A DNA stretch of 64,000 nucleotides from Aphanomyces cochlioides (Eukaryota; Oomycota; Saprolegniomycetes; Saprolegniales; Verrucalvaceae): positions 1,364,001 to 1,428,000 of the forward strand of contig JAHQRK010000019.1 of assembly GCA_019828595.1 (NCBI GenBank), given 5' to 3'. The translations under genes were made by a program, and so were the position numbers. Below the pieces are notes generated by a model. It saw only the letters and a list, made by a program, of their open reading frames with translations. It had not been told where the DNA came from and ran no database searches. Shown here piece after piece: positions 21,642 to 33,052 of this stretch; within the stretch, counting starts at the first letter, position 1; the number at the start of each line of letters is the position of its first letter.

Positions 21642-24141
21642 ATGGGCAGCAGGAGAATGATTCGCCGTGTTCTAGCGCTCTCGATGGCCGCTGCTTCGGT
21701 CTCCATGGCGCAAGGAACGACGTGCCCTTATGCGAATTTGAATGTCGCGCGTGTTCTCACCGCAGGATCGATTTGTCAAGATGACAGTGTGACCGACTGC
21801 GTCGTCGACACTTCTTGCAAAGTGCTCAAGAAGAATGCATTGACATACGCTAACTACTCAAACTCATTCTCGGGAGCGGTGGACGGCGCTACAAATGGCA
21901 CGAGTGTGTTTGATGCAGTGGGAAATATGACCGAGTGGCCGGCGACCACATTGTATGTCCTCACTATCTCCATGTATGTTTCTCACATTATCGTGTTGTA
22001 GAATCCTTAAAAATCTTACCAAGCTCAACCTCGACATGCTCGAGTTCAACGGAGATCTTACTGTCTTGTACATTCAGAGCATTTCCCTCAAGTTGACTCT
22101 GATTTCTTGGTTAGATTTTTGACAGACATCTTTTTCGGCGAAATTCCCAAGACAGCTAAATTGGGTTTCCCTTCTCAACTGTACGTAGTTGAGTCCGCCA
22201 TGTTATATGAATCATCTTGCTCGGTAGTGGCTTCTACAACACGAATACAAGCAATATCCCAAACCTTTTTGACAACGAATATATCGTTTCAGTGTACGTC
22301 CTCGCCGGCGTCTATACACCTCATCAATTCATTCAGGGACTACCAGAATCAACCACTAAATGTGTCCTCGCTTGTGAATATTCCCCCGTGGGCCAACCGC
22401 ATGTAAACATTGTACTCTTGGCTATCAATTACGCTCTTTTCCTGATAGTGACTTATTCAAGTGCAGTATCCCTACATTGACCAACTGGAACTGGACCAAC
22501 CTCACCTACATGTAATCCCCCTGATAAAAGGCAGAATTTGCTCATCAGGTCGTAGATCTCTCGGACGCACTGGCTTGACATCCATTCAAAACGTGAGTTT
22601 TCAAAAAGGCCGTCTCAAGACCATGTACGGAGACCAGACCAACTTTTTGAGCTCGATTCTTATGTTGTCGTAGCCACTTGGGCCATAACCGAATTACCAA
22701 CTTTGTCATGAGTAAAGCGACATTTGACGCCCTAGATGTGCTTGCTCCTATCCAAAACCTGGCTCAAGCCAGTCTCAGCAATGTTGTCGAACCCTACGGA
22801 TTCAATATCACAAATGCTACTATTGTTCAAGACGCAAAGCTTTGTGCGGCAGCAGGTGGCAACATAACGGAATTGTGGTCCATGCATTATGATGTCACTG
22901 GTTCGCATTTTACTGTGTGTGTGCTGCCTGAAAAGTCCGACAACTCAGCGTCATCGAACACTTCATCATCGTCATCTTCCAGTAGTACGTTTTCTTCCTA
23001 TTGACGTATTTGACAGGGCCCCGTCATCATTAGACACTGGATTGATTGTGGGTTTGAGCGTCGGTGGTGCTGTCATTCTTGCCTTCATTGCTTTCTGTTT
23101 CATCCGTCGCCGTCGAAGTGCAGACTCCGAAGGATACCAGTATCAAGGTGGCGCTACGACACGAAGCAAGACAGCTGAAAACACCCGCTTTGGCGACACA
23201 ATGACTACAACTGGTGGTCTTGACATGTCTGAATTGACTCTCTATCGCATCAACCAAGAGGAAGTTCAGCCTGAAGCCAAAATTGCGTCGGGAGCTTATG
23301 CCGATGTGTTCCGTGGCACATACAAAGGTCAAGCAGTTGCGATCAAGAAATTGCTCAGTAGTCGTGTCGGCGTCAAGGAAGTGCAGGGTTTGATTGATGA
23401 AATCAAACTGATTGCAAGGTAATCCATTACCCTCAGTGAGGAACGATTCCTTAAACGACACTTGTCGACTGTAGCTTTACGTCGCCCTTCGTTGTGAAAC
23501 TCATTGGGTGCTGCTGGGACCAGCCATCCGACCTCGAGTGCATATTGGAGTTCATGGACAACGGTGACTTGCGCGACAACTTGACGTCTCGAGATTCTGA
23601 AGCGTTCCCATGGGAAGAAAAGATCCACGTCATGGCCAACATAGTTGACGGCCTTGCCTATTTGCATTCACTGCCAGTGATCCACCGCGATCTCAAGTCA
23701 CGTAATATCTTGATGGACTCGACTAAAGGAGCCAAGCTGACTGACTTTGGTGTCTCGAAAGAAGACACGCAGGAAACGATGACTGTTGGCGTCGGGACCT
23801 ATCGTTGGATGGCGCCTGAGATTCTCCAGCTCAACCATTACTCCGTCGCTGCCGACATTTTTTCGTTCGGCATGATCTTGTCGGAATTGGACTCTCACAA
23901 GATCCCATATGCTGATGTGACCAACCCAAAGAATGGCAAACCACTCGTTGATACGGCCATCATGGGCATGGTCATTGCCGGCACAATCAAGCCAACCTTC
24001 TCTTCCACTATGCCTGAGTGGATTCGTGACATGGCAATGCAGTGCATTGCAACCAACCCAGAAGACCGTCCATCTGCGCTCATATTGTCGTCTGTCATCC
24101 ACAAGGTCATCAAGCAAAGCTCAGGCGATAAGACGAACTAG
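21642..24141 (+). CDS. LRR receptor-like TKL protein kinase
   Basis: Ten exons (21642-21952, 22002-22067, 22115-22180, 22228-22293, 22337-22402, 22449-22511, 22556-22624, 22674-22984, 23034-23418, 23475-24141) give 689 aa. In order: a signal peptide (VLALSMAAASVSMAQG), a Cys-rich cap (CPYANLN..CQDD..CVVDTSC), an LRR ectodomain where each repeat sits on its own 63-69-nt exon, a Ser-rich stalk, one TM helix (LIVGLSVGGAVILAFIAFCFI) and a kinase: GSGAYADV-type loop (ASGAYADVFRG), VAIKK, HRDLKSRN, DFGVSK, GTYRWMAPE. All catalytic residues are present, so it should be active; RDLKSRN and the APE region place it in the TKL group expanded in oomycetes. It may perceive an external signal (inference). 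Stop 17 bp from the convergent SR gene. Confidence 0.88.
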
Positions 24142-24158
24142 TTACATTTGTGTTCATG

Positions 24159-24918
24159 TTAGTCTGATTTCTTTCGCGGGGGTGGAGATCGCGAAGATCG
24201 TCGACGAGGTGGCGTACGGGAACGAGAAGATGGTCGCCGGCGTGGCGACTGCGATCGATCACGAACAGCCTTAATGCTCACTCGACGGCCATCAAATTCA
24301 GTGTCATCGAGCTTCCCAATGACATTCTCGAGGTCGAACTTGGATGCGAGTTCGACGATCCTACAAGCAGAGTCATCATGACATCAGTGAAGTAACAGGT
24401 TCGTACGCATCATCACCATCCATATCACAAAAGGAGACGTCGCCAGCTTTGCGCACAAAATCCTTCACGTCCCGCCAATCCGTATTGCGCGGAAGTCCAG
24501 TGACGCGGACTTTGTGACCACTGGAACGATCTAGAGATTGGTGAAAGATAGCTCGATGTGAGGAAGGTCGTACGTCGATCAGAGGAACCATCGCGATATG
24601 AACGGTCTCGATCGTCTCGGCCGCCTCGACGAACGCCACCACGCGCCATCTGTACTCGAATCCGTTCTCCTAAGAGCTCCTTCCCATCCATATCCTTGAT
24701 CGCGTCGTCTGCATCTCGCGGGTCTTCGAAATCCTGGGGGTGGAATCACACGATTGTTGACGAAGCATGGGCCTTGGACGCACCACAAACGCAAACCCTG
24801 GTGGATTTCGCGCGATCCACACATTGACGATCTTGCCAAAGCGCTGGAATGCTTCTTCAATCTCACGATTGCCAGCCGACTTGGGTATCCCGCCGACGTA
24901 CACTCGGATCGCGCTCAT
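24159..24918 (-). CDS. SR-family splicing factor (SRSF1/ASF-SF2 type)
   Basis: Four exons (24918-24784, 24733-24574, 24530-24407, 24360-24159; introns 50, 43 and 46 nt) give 206 aa. RRM1 has RNP2 VYVGGIP and RNP1 PPGFAFVDFED across the first splice, then a Gly/Arg linker (RGGVRRGGRDDRDRSYRDG). RRM2 is a pseudo-RRM (VRVTGLPRNTDWRDVKDFVR), with DWRDVKD replacing the SWQDLKD motif of SRSF1. The RS tail is short (SPRRRPSSRSRTPPRRRSSR). Such proteins recruit spliceosomes to exonic enhancers; relevant in a genome with so many tiny introns. Confidence 0.9.
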
Positions 24919-25231
24919 CCTTCTCGACCACTGAGTCCCAATGAAGACTCGAACGTTCCAAGAAAATCCTTCAAAAAATATCCTGATGCAACAATATTCT
25001 GAAATTGATACTTTTGACTATCGTGGAGCATTTTGTCCAGCCCCACAAGCATAGCACAAACGAGCACAACGCCCGAGAACGCTAAACATGTCTTGACCTC
25101 TCTGAATTAAGCGACAAAAGAGCCTCTGTCGCATTGGAGCTTGTGCAAATTGGTTTCCAACTCATTCACATTTTGCCTCTCTATATTACTACAGCACGAA
25201 CATCTATCATAGCAGCAAGACAAAGCCTTCT

Positions 25232-25555
25232 CTAATCGTCGTCATCATCGTCGTCATCATCATCATCGTCATCATCATCATCGTCATCATCGTCGTCATC
25301 ATCATCATCGTCATCATCGTCATCATCGTCGTCATCATCATCATCGTCATCATCATCTTCGTCATCGTCGTCATCGTCGTCATCTTGTTTCTTTGCCTTG
25401 ACATCAGCAGTGTCAGCTTGGTCAGTGCTGGCGTTGGACGATGAAGCAGCAATATCACTTTCGCACGGACGTTGCACGTAATTGCTACCGCGTCCTTGTC
25501 CATTCTGGACCGCTGCCGACAACGCGGCGACTCCGACAAGCCACAGCAACTTCAT
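25232..25555 (-). CDS. secreted poly-aspartate protein
   Basis: A single exon of 107 aa from the ATG at 25555 (an upstream ATG at 25585 would add 10 residues ahead of the signal peptide). Signal peptide MKLLWLVGVAALSAAVQ, a short Ser/Ala/Gln region (ASSSNASTDQADTADVKAKK), then more than 50 consecutive Asp codons (with one Glu) to the stop. The tail is pure GAC/GAT. There is no Apple domain, unlike the poly-Asp genes at 56.6 and 60 kb. Poly-Asp binds Ca2+ and mineral surfaces; an extracellular or wall role is inference. Confidence 0.75.
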   Translation of the reverse strand: MKLLWLVGVAALSAAVQNGQGRGSNYVQRPCESDIAASSSNASTDQADTADVKAKKQDDDDDDDDEDDDDDDDDDDDDDDDDDDDDDDDDDDDDDDDDDDDDDDDDD

Positions 25556-26280
25556 CGTCGTGGTCAAGTTCGAAAATGGTCGCAAACCACAAGAGACGAC
25601 GTTTATTTGCAGACGGGACTACAAATACCACATTGGTAATTTATCACCCTACGCCATGTCGGAGCTGCCAAATGGACCAGAATGATCCTCTCGTCGTCAA
25701 ATCTCCACAGAAAATATCGGTTCCAGCTCGCTCTCAGTACAACACGAAGAAAGCAAAGCGAATGCTTCCACTGCATCCGCTGGTGGCGCTGCTGCCTGCA
25801 TGGCCACCTCGTCTCCACTGTCGTTGTTGCTGATCGGACTTGGATCATCAAGTGTGTCAGTCGATCCCTCAGAATACATAATAAAATTAAATATGCACAT
25901 TTATACTTGACTAAAGTATGTTTGTTATTAGTTCGTTGACAAGACGGCCATATGACATTTAGATTTAGAATTTGTATAATGACTACCACCACATCACGCT
26001 GAGTCCATCCACTCTGCATATAAAATATGCTAAAGTAGTTCTAAGATGACACCCCTGGCCATCAAGAGGTTGACTGTAACACGCTGCGTTGTCTCGCTCA
26101 ACTCGGCTGAAAAACCACAGCCTTGGCCGTCCCATTGAGCTCCTTTTGGCGCCTATTCCACCGAGCGTTCACGCTGTAAGGCCATGGAATGCTAGAAGAG
26201 TCCGTGGGATAACTTGACGAGCTGACGACCACGACGGCGAAATCCAGTTGTCAAGTTGGGCCTCAGATTTAAATAAAAGG
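25556..26280. other. intergenic, no gene seen
   Basis: The promoter of the poly-Asp gene, then AT-rich sequence and the 3' flank of the FAM184-like gene. Open frames here are shadows or random. Confidence 0.5.
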
Positions 26281-29200
26281 TTAACTCTGGGCGAGATCTC
26301 GAAAGCTGCTGGATTGCTGGTTCGTCGCTCCAATTGGGGGCAGCGGTCTCGTCGCTTGGTTGGACGACGGCATCGCCTGGGGTTTGTTCTTCCGGTGGAT
26401 CTTCTGGGGGGCGTTCACCACTCCTGGGTTGAGATTCGATGGGGGGCGCAGGACTTGGAGCACGCCGACGTTGGGGCTTCTCGAGAACGTCTTGTTGTAC
26501 GTTTCCTCGCGGTTGAGGAGTTCGCGCTTGATATACGCCATCTCGTCGATCGTTTGGTGGACGAGCGCGTCCTTTTGAGCCACCTCTAGGATGAACCATC
26601 GTCACAAGCGCGCAGACGCTGTTTGTACCATGTTCGAGGTCGGCAATCCGATTCAAATCTTCAAGACGGCTATCCCGACGGGCGTACACTTGTTCCCACT
26701 CGCGGATTTTCGCCACGAGTTGCTGCTGCTGGTCGTTCAAGAGCTGCCGTGTCTTTTCAAACTGGCCTACGACCAACAAGTTAGACGACGTGGAGCTTCG
26801 CGAGCGCAGACTGTTGAGTGCTTGCGTTTCGTGGAGCTGGAGCTCGATCATTTGCTCCAACTCGACTTTGTGGTGCTTTCGCATGAGCTCCATCGCTTCA
26901 TCTTTCTCTCGCTGCATCGCTAGCTCCTTCTGCGCCATCTCGGCACGCAAATCCTACACGAAAACGTCCAAGCCGCAGTCTTCCTCGCCGCGTTTACCGA
27001 TATCTGGAGCTGCAGATTGGATTTCTCCACCTCGAGCGCGTCAATGGACGCTGTATGGACCGCCACCGCCTCGGTGAGCTTGGCTACATGGGCTTCAAAC
27101 TGCGCCACGACGCCATGATGCTGGCTAATCAACGCTGCCAGCGCTTTCTCCTGCTCAGCGTCTTTGAGAGCTCGCAGGTCGGCTAGCTGGCGGTGGAATT
27201 CTTTCTCGGCCGCGTCGAGTTTGTTGGTGGCAATCTCGTGGAGCTGCTTGGTTTGCAGAGCATGGAGCGTCTCGAGGCGTTCTCTTTCAGCTTCTGCTGC
27301 TGTCAATCGAATTTCAAACGCTTGGCTCGCTGCTGCCATCTCTGCAGCATGTTTGGACGCCATGTCGGTCTGCACGACCTGCTCATGATCATGATACGCT
27401 TGGAATTCCTCCTTCCAGTGGCGTTCCAGCGCCTCGAGCTGGTTTTCAAACTTGGCCACGACGTCCGCAAGCCCGGACGCATGCAAATTCTCTACGACAA
27501 CAAGCGTGGATGGCCATAAACTTGTTGAAACGTACGTAGCGCCGCGACCGCGTCGTCCATTTCTCTCTGCTTGGACGTGAGTTTCTCCTTCCAGAGGTCG
27601 ACTTGCATCTGTAGCGCCGCGAGCTCTGCCGTGTGCATCTCGAGAAGGAACGCGCGCTGTTCCTCGACATGTTTCTCCATGGCGCTTTCAGCTCGCGCCG
27701 CTGCGTCTTGGATCGTCGCGGCCATCGACTCTTGAATGGATTTCAGCGCTAATGCCTGCTGCTGCTTTAGCGTCTCGACAGTCTCCGCGTGGTGGCGCTC
27801 GGCAGCTTGTAGCGCCTGCTTGGTGGCTTTCAAGTCTCCGTCGAGCTTGTCCTTGTCTTTCTTGGCCTGCTTGGCGCTCTTCTCCATGTCGGCATCCTAC
27901 TCCCAGCGCAGTTTAGCAACAAGATGAGCTTTCTAGCTCACATATTGCGCTCGGAGCTTTTGCAATTCGCGCTGCTCCTTTTGACTCGTCGCATCGGTCG
28001 CCTTGAGCGCATCTTGCAGTGCTTTCAACTGGGTTTCGAGCTGCTGGAGCTGCTCGTGGTAGCGCTCCTCGGCCGTCGCGATGGCTCTCTTGGCCTAAAT
28101 TGCACCGAAAAGTCACGGACGGCGCGCGAATGGAGGACGTACCGCGGCAAGTTGCTTGTCAAAGTCTTGCTGTTGCGCTTGAGCCTTTATCTGCGTGGTT
28201 TCTTGGAGCTGCTGTAGCGCTTGGCGGTGGTCACCGGCGGCTTTCAGCTCTTTCTCTTTGAAATCTTTGATAATTTGCTCAAGCGATGCAATCTTGGCGT
28301 TCAGTTGACCGCGTTCGTCGTTGGCAGTGCTGCTTAGAGCCGCTCGTTCCGCTTGGAGCTGCTTTAGCTCCGTCTGACAGGCAGCTAGCTGGCGTTGCAA
28401 GCTCTCTTGCGTCGTTGTGAGCTGGGTTTTCAAACTCTCTTCGGTCAAACTGAGCGTCGTCTCGAGCTCGATGGCTTTCTTCTGCGCGGCGAGTAATTGC
28501 ATCTTGAGCTCGTCTTGCGTCTTGCTAAAGCTCTTCTCCATGGATTTCATCGTCACGAGCTCCGACATCTTGTCCTTGAGCTCTCCTTTGAGCGTTTGAA
28601 GCTCCAACTCGATGGATTTCACCGAGAGCGTCCACTGCTTCTCCTTCTCCGACAGACTCGACGTCGTATTCGCGTGCTCCGACTCGAGTTTGTCGATTGT
28701 AGCTTGCAGCGCGCGCTTGTCTCGTTCGAGAGCGTCTGCCAGCTTGCGCAGCTTGCAAACTTGGTCGTCCAGAACGCTCAGTTGCGTCATCCGCTCGGCG
28801 AGATTGGATTTGGCGTCATTGAGCGCTGCGTCGGCATTCTGCTGGAGGACTTGCGCCGTCTTCTTTTCATTCCCGAGCTCAATCTCGAGCTGCTTGTACT
28901 TGGCGCCTAGCGTCGTCAATTGCTGCTGGAATTCCTACAAGAAATTGTCCACGTTGGTGCCCCTTGGAGCGATTTCTCTACCGTTTTGTCGGCGCGGAGC
29001 TGCGTTTCATGACTCCGCAGCGTTTCAATCTCACTTAGCAGGCGCTCCATCTACACCAAACGCTTGGAATTCCATTCTCTCAGCGGGAATTACCTTGGCG
29101 ACCATCTCGCTCTTGACGGAATCGGCCGACGAATTGCATTCGAGTTCCCGGCGTCGAACGGCGGCTTTGGCGGCCGCTTCCGCGTCTTCCTTGACTTGTT

Positions 29201-29866
29201 TCAACTGCAGCTCGTGCGCTTGCTCGAGCGCTGCGATCTTGGCCGCAAACTCTGCTCGCAATTGATCCTAAGCGCCGATGTAATCCAAAATCTACCGCAA
29301 GACGAGCGTACTTGCTGGTTGAGCTGGGCCGTGAGCATGTCGTGGTATTTTTTGTTGGACTGCATCACCATATCCGCGACTTCCTCCGTGTGTTTGGCCA
29401 CGAGCGCTGCGTTTCCATCCGTCGCTTTGGCTTGGAGAGCGTCAAAGCTGCTCTTTAAAGCCGCGACGCGCTCTTGAAACCCTTTCTGGGCTTTCCGGAG
29501 CTCCGTGGTCAATCCTGCGATTTCTGCCTCCAAGTGCGCTTCCAATTGCTGCTGCTGCGCTTTCACACCGGCTTTGTAGCGTGCAAACTCTGCGAGCGCA
29601 TCCTGTTTCTCCTTCTCGTGTCGCTCTTTCACCTTCTTGAGCCCTTGTGACGATTTCAACTGCGCGTCGCGTTTCTCGAGCGTCTCCTTGAGCTGCGCGA
29701 GTTTGGCCGCGGCATCTTTGGCCACTTGGTCGCATTCACGGCGGTGGCTCACCATCGTGGCTTGGAGCTCCGACGCGGCATCTTCATTCTTCGTGTTGAG
29801 ATGGAAGATTACTTTGGTGAGCTGAGCAATCTTCTTGCTCATCTTGAGCTGAAGATCGGCGTCCAT
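26281..29866 (-). CDS. FAM184-like long coiled-coil protein
   Basis: Nine exons (29866-29312, 29267-29094, 29050-28982, 28934-28143, 28094-27942, 27896-27536, 27491-26998, 26953-26629, 26585-26281) give 1075 aa, nearly all heptad coiled coil. The N-terminus LKMSKKIAQLTKVIFHLNTK is the signature of the FAM184 family, and the C-terminal part LLNREETYNKTFSRSPNVGV also matches its conserved end; a Pro-rich tail follows. The true C-terminus is the frame stopping at 26281, because a 43-nt intron (26586-26628) removes the other frame. FAM184 function is unsettled; its distribution with centriole/cilium genes fits an organism with zoospores (inference). Confidence 0.85.
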
Positions 29867-30279
29867 CGCGATTCCCCCGCCGCCGTCGTTTTAAAAATCT
29901 ATAAATACCACCGCCACTCGCTCTCGCATATGTCAGCCCCTTTTTCATGTTCTCTATCATGCTATCAGCGCTTTAAAACGATCAAAGTTAGCCTTCATCA
30001 CCGAGTATTCCCCCGAGATTGCACTTAAAGCTAGCCCAAAGACTTGACTATTCGGAACCATATTATAGTCACGGCTATAGCTCTGTAATCGCGAAAGAAT
30101 GCGCTTTCTCGTCCGTCACAAGAGCTACCATGGTTCAAGACAGCAGGAGAGTTGTATAAAATTTAAACTTGTGTCAAAGTTGTCCTTAATGTTGGCGAGG
30201 ATAACTTTTATCCTGGAGTTTATCCAAAGTTATCCTAATTTTAATATATAATAATTATTTTTCGACGAAATTTACACAA
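29867..30279. other. intergenic
   Basis: The promoter of the FAM184-like gene followed by very AT-rich sequence leading into the tRNA gene. No coding signal. Confidence 0.5.
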
Positions 30280-30353
30280 GCTCCTGTAGCTCAGTTGGCT
30301 AGAGCGGTGGTCTTATGAGCCACAGGTCGAGGGTTCGAACCCCCCCTGGAGCA
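30280..30353 (+). tRNA. tRNA-Ile(UAU): tRNA-Ile, anticodon UAU
   Basis: A cloverleaf can be drawn without an intron: acceptor GCTCCTG, D arm GCTC..GAGC with AGTTGGCTA loop, anticodon arm GTGGT-CTTATGA-GCCAC (anticodon TAT), T loop TTCGAAC, discriminator A, then a T-run (30356-30361) as Pol III stop. Both internal promoter boxes are good (TAGCTCAGTTGG; GGTTCGAACC). Two mispairs are seen (T-T at pair 6-67, A-C in the T stem). It reads the rare AUA codon. Confidence 0.8.
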
Positions 30354-30733
30354 TCTTTTTTCCGATGATTTTTCAATTTTCCACGTTGGAAACGCTGGAA
30401 AAGACGTGCTTGCGCTTGCAATTCGAGCTGCTTTTCGATGGGAATTTGTATCACAAGCTGCTCTTGTCTCGACGGCGGTCTGCTGTTTTTAACGTGCCAC
30501 CTGTCGGATGCCCGACCAGTTTATGCACATTTTTGTAGCTGTGGCAGTGAGAAGATGGAGGCTAGCCGTGGTTTAGAGTGCAAAGCGCATGGAGAGAGAG
30601 ATCCATGACGTCAAGGAAACGACTAGGAAGGTGTCTGAAATGATTGGCGCGTTGCTTAAATTGTCGACGCCATCGTGGCGGTTACACTTGTCGGTTACAA
30701 TGGCGACAACTTAATTTTTAAAAGAGCACCACC
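30354..30733. other. Pol III terminator and promoter of Cys-rich copy 1
   Basis: The T-run after the tRNA, then unassigned sequence. TTGTCGGTTACA lies at 30688-30699, 35 bp before the next ATG. Confidence 0.5.
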
Positions 30734-31159
30734 ATGGTCCGCACCACGTGCAGGTCTGCCCGATGCAAGCGCTTTGCCAAAGTCCACGGCGTCTGCCTCG
30801 AGCACTTTCGAGCCGCCGATGCGACGCAAGAACGACCGAAATCGCTCTGGTTTGGTGACGCCAAGAGAGAAAACCCACAACAGGTTGAGAAGCCAAGTTC
30901 GACCAACGGCCTCAAGAGCGTGCGCCTCTGTCGCGTAGAAGGGTGCAGCTCGTACGCTCGTCGCCAAGGCCGCTGCTCTCGCCACGGAGGATGCATTGTC
31001 TGCTCCGTGGATGGCTGCGCAACGCCTGCGCAAATTGGAGGCAAATGCCGTGCCCATGGCGGCGGCATTCGCTGCAAATCGCCAGGATGCCGGGCGTTTT
31101 CAAGAGCTCATGGCCTGTGTTTCCGCCACTATCGTATCCTCGTAGATACAACCAAATAG
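30734..31159 (+). CDS. Cys-rich RGRCSRHGG zinc-binding-like protein, copy 1
   Basis: 141 aa, intron-less. Four repeats of about 25 residues with the form C-x4-C-x3-A-x3-G-x-C-x2-H: CRSARCKRFAKVHGVCLEH; CRVEGCSSYARRQGRCSRHG; CSVDGCATPAQIGGKCRAHG; CKSPGCRAFSRAHGLCFRH. Each has C, C, C, H in zinc-finger order, so a four-finger zinc-binding protein is likely. The repeats resemble the fingers of the so-called WRKY19-like proteins common in oomycetes; no WRKY domain is present. First of six tandem copies, all on the plus strand. DNA or RNA binding is inference. Confidence 0.75.
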   Translation: MVRTTCRSARCKRFAKVHGVCLEHFRAADATQERPKSLWFGDAKRENPQQVEKPSSTNGLKSVRLCRVEGCSSYARRQGRCSRHGGCIVCSVDGCATPAQIGGKCRAHGGGIRCKSPGCRAFSRAHGLCFRHYRILVDTTK

Positions 31160-31886
31160 CTTTGATGTAATGTGATCCAATGCATTCGATTCCATGTCAA
31201 TGCATGCAAAAGTTACGAGTCCGTCTGAACGACGCATGGTGTAACCGACAACGTCACCCTCTGAGGCCATTTCGCCAGCCATCAGGTCATCAAACACGCA
31301 ACAGGTAGACGCAACCAGCTAAACTTTCCATCGATTTGTCATGGACAGAGCAGTGGCTTGCATGAAAGCCACGGATTATCGTATAGAAGATGAAGTTTCT
31401 CGAGCTCCACCCATGGTTTGTAACCGATTCTTGCGGCTTTTCGACGATAGCTCATCGTCGAATCTCTTTCAGATGACGACGCTCAACTAAGTTGGCTGTC
31501 TAGTAGGGATGGTGAGGTGCTAAGGCCCCTTCTATAGCCATACGAGCCGCTGGCAATGAGCAAAGCAAGGGAAAATGTGGCTGGAAGAGCTTGGAAGGGC
31601 TACAGCTTGCTGCAGTGGCTCGAGCGACAGAGGATCTAAAGCGGGGCGCTGTCTTTGATGTCGACTGAGTCGACGGAGAGGTCGAAAAAGCGCGTACAGT
31701 CCAGGGAAACTCTCGGAAACATGCACTTTCGGCCTCATTCCATGGTGGTCCTGGTCACGATCGAGCGATCCAATAGGCGCGAACAGACCACCTTGTTGAC
31801 AGTTTTGCACCATAAATCGACCGGCGAAACGCCGCCACTGGTTGCACAGCAAGTATTTTCAATCTTGCCTTGCATTTGACCGCATC
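31160..31886. other. array spacer 1
   Basis: No intact gene. It carries TGTAACCGACAA (31240-31251), the reverse complement of the CGGTTACA box. Confidence 0.5.
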
Positions 31887-32342
31887 ATGGCGTCTGGATG
31901 GCCTTGTAAAGTGTCGGACTGCCCTCGTTTTGCCAAAATCGCCGGCGCTTGTCTCGTTCACGACCGGGAAACGCATCGACTATTGCCTCTCCCTGCTTTA
32001 CAAAGCCGTGCGACTGCAAGCCCGAGCTCCATCGCCGCTGAAGCGCTTGTCAAAGTCACACCAGGAGACAGAAAGGTGCGCAAGTGCCAAGTTCCAGGCT
32101 GCAAATCCTACGCACGACGACGAGGCCGTTGCTCTCGCCACGGTGGCTCTTCCATTTGCTCCGTCCAAGGCTGCTCCACGCCTGCTCAAACAGCCGGGAG
32201 ATGTCGAGTGCACGGCGGTGGAACGCTCTGCAAGGCACCAGGATGCTCCGCGTTTGCTCGAATCCAAGGCTTATGTCTCGCCCATCGCTTGCACAACCAT
32301 GACAAGCTCAGCCAAGGCGTCATGTCCGTCGTTAAACTATGA
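31887..32342 (+). CDS. Cys-rich RGRCSRHGG protein, copy 2
   Basis: 151 aa from the ATG at 31887 (MASGWPCKVSDCPRFAKIAG), chosen because the equivalent Met-x-x-x-W start occurs in copies 3 and 6; an earlier ATG at 31842 is in frame. Fingers: CKVSDCPRFAKIAGACLVH; CQVPGCKSYARRRGRCSRHG; CSVQGCSTPAQTAGRCRVHG; CKAPGCSAFARIQGLCLAH. A variable linker of about 45 residues separates finger 1 from the tight three-finger block. Confidence 0.75.
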   Translation: MASGWPCKVSDCPRFAKIAGACLVHDRETHRLLPLPALQSRATASPSSIAAEALVKVTPGDRKVRKCQVPGCKSYARRRGRCSRHGGSSICSVQGCSTPAQTAGRCRVHGGGTLCKAPGCSAFARIQGLCLAHRLHNHDKLSQGVMSVVKL

Positions 32343-33052
32343 TATTTCAATCCATCTAGCTTGTTTTTGCGTTCATTCCATGCTCGAAAAGGAGCTCAAG
32401 AGCTGGCGGCGTCCAGTTATAGCGCTCTGTTGATATTCCCCATGCGGTTACATCAGTAGCAAGAACATCTCGATGAAACGGTTTCAAGCCCGACCTGGCT
32501 ACGAGTGCAGTAGCGCTTCTTTCACATGACAAACGCAGTCTAGACTGAAGATGCATTGACGTTAGCTCAGTGAGAGCTCTCTCAGTCCTTGGATGCACAA
32601 ATATGCCTCGAATGGCTGTGCGGAAGACGAAACGGCGCGTGTCGGTTACACATTTTTGTCGGTTTCACGCCCTCCAACCAGCCAAACTGTGAAAATCCAT
32701 GCATGCCATTGGCTTTCTCGAGCAAATTGAGTCGCCGCGGCGTTTTACCACTCGACAGCGGCGTTATCTACCGCAGGTTTACGATAGAATCTCCCATGAT
32801 CTCGTAATTTTTCATCATGAAGCCGAGAGCTATCATTACTTCGCTCCTTCTCAGGACATTCGAAGTGCTTTCCAGCGTGTGGAGCACCTTGGTCTAGCTC
32901 CAAGAAGGAGTAAAGAGCTTTGAAGGAGAGCGACGCGTCGAGATGTGCAAGCTATAAAAAGACAAGTCATAATTGGTGCAAGTTTGAAACCGCAGCGTTC
33001 GTTTCACCGCGATTGCATCCATATTTCGACAACACTTGGCTCCAAACACACC
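32343..33052. other. array spacer 2
   Basis: No intact gene. GTGTCGGTTACA at 32639-32650 is followed by GTCGGTTTCA. Confidence 0.5.

Noticed and set aside
26192..26583. Alternative Pro/Arg-rich C-terminus for the FAM184-like gene
   Set aside because: This frame arises by reading through the 43-nt intron 26586-26628; the spliced frame recovers the conserved family ending.
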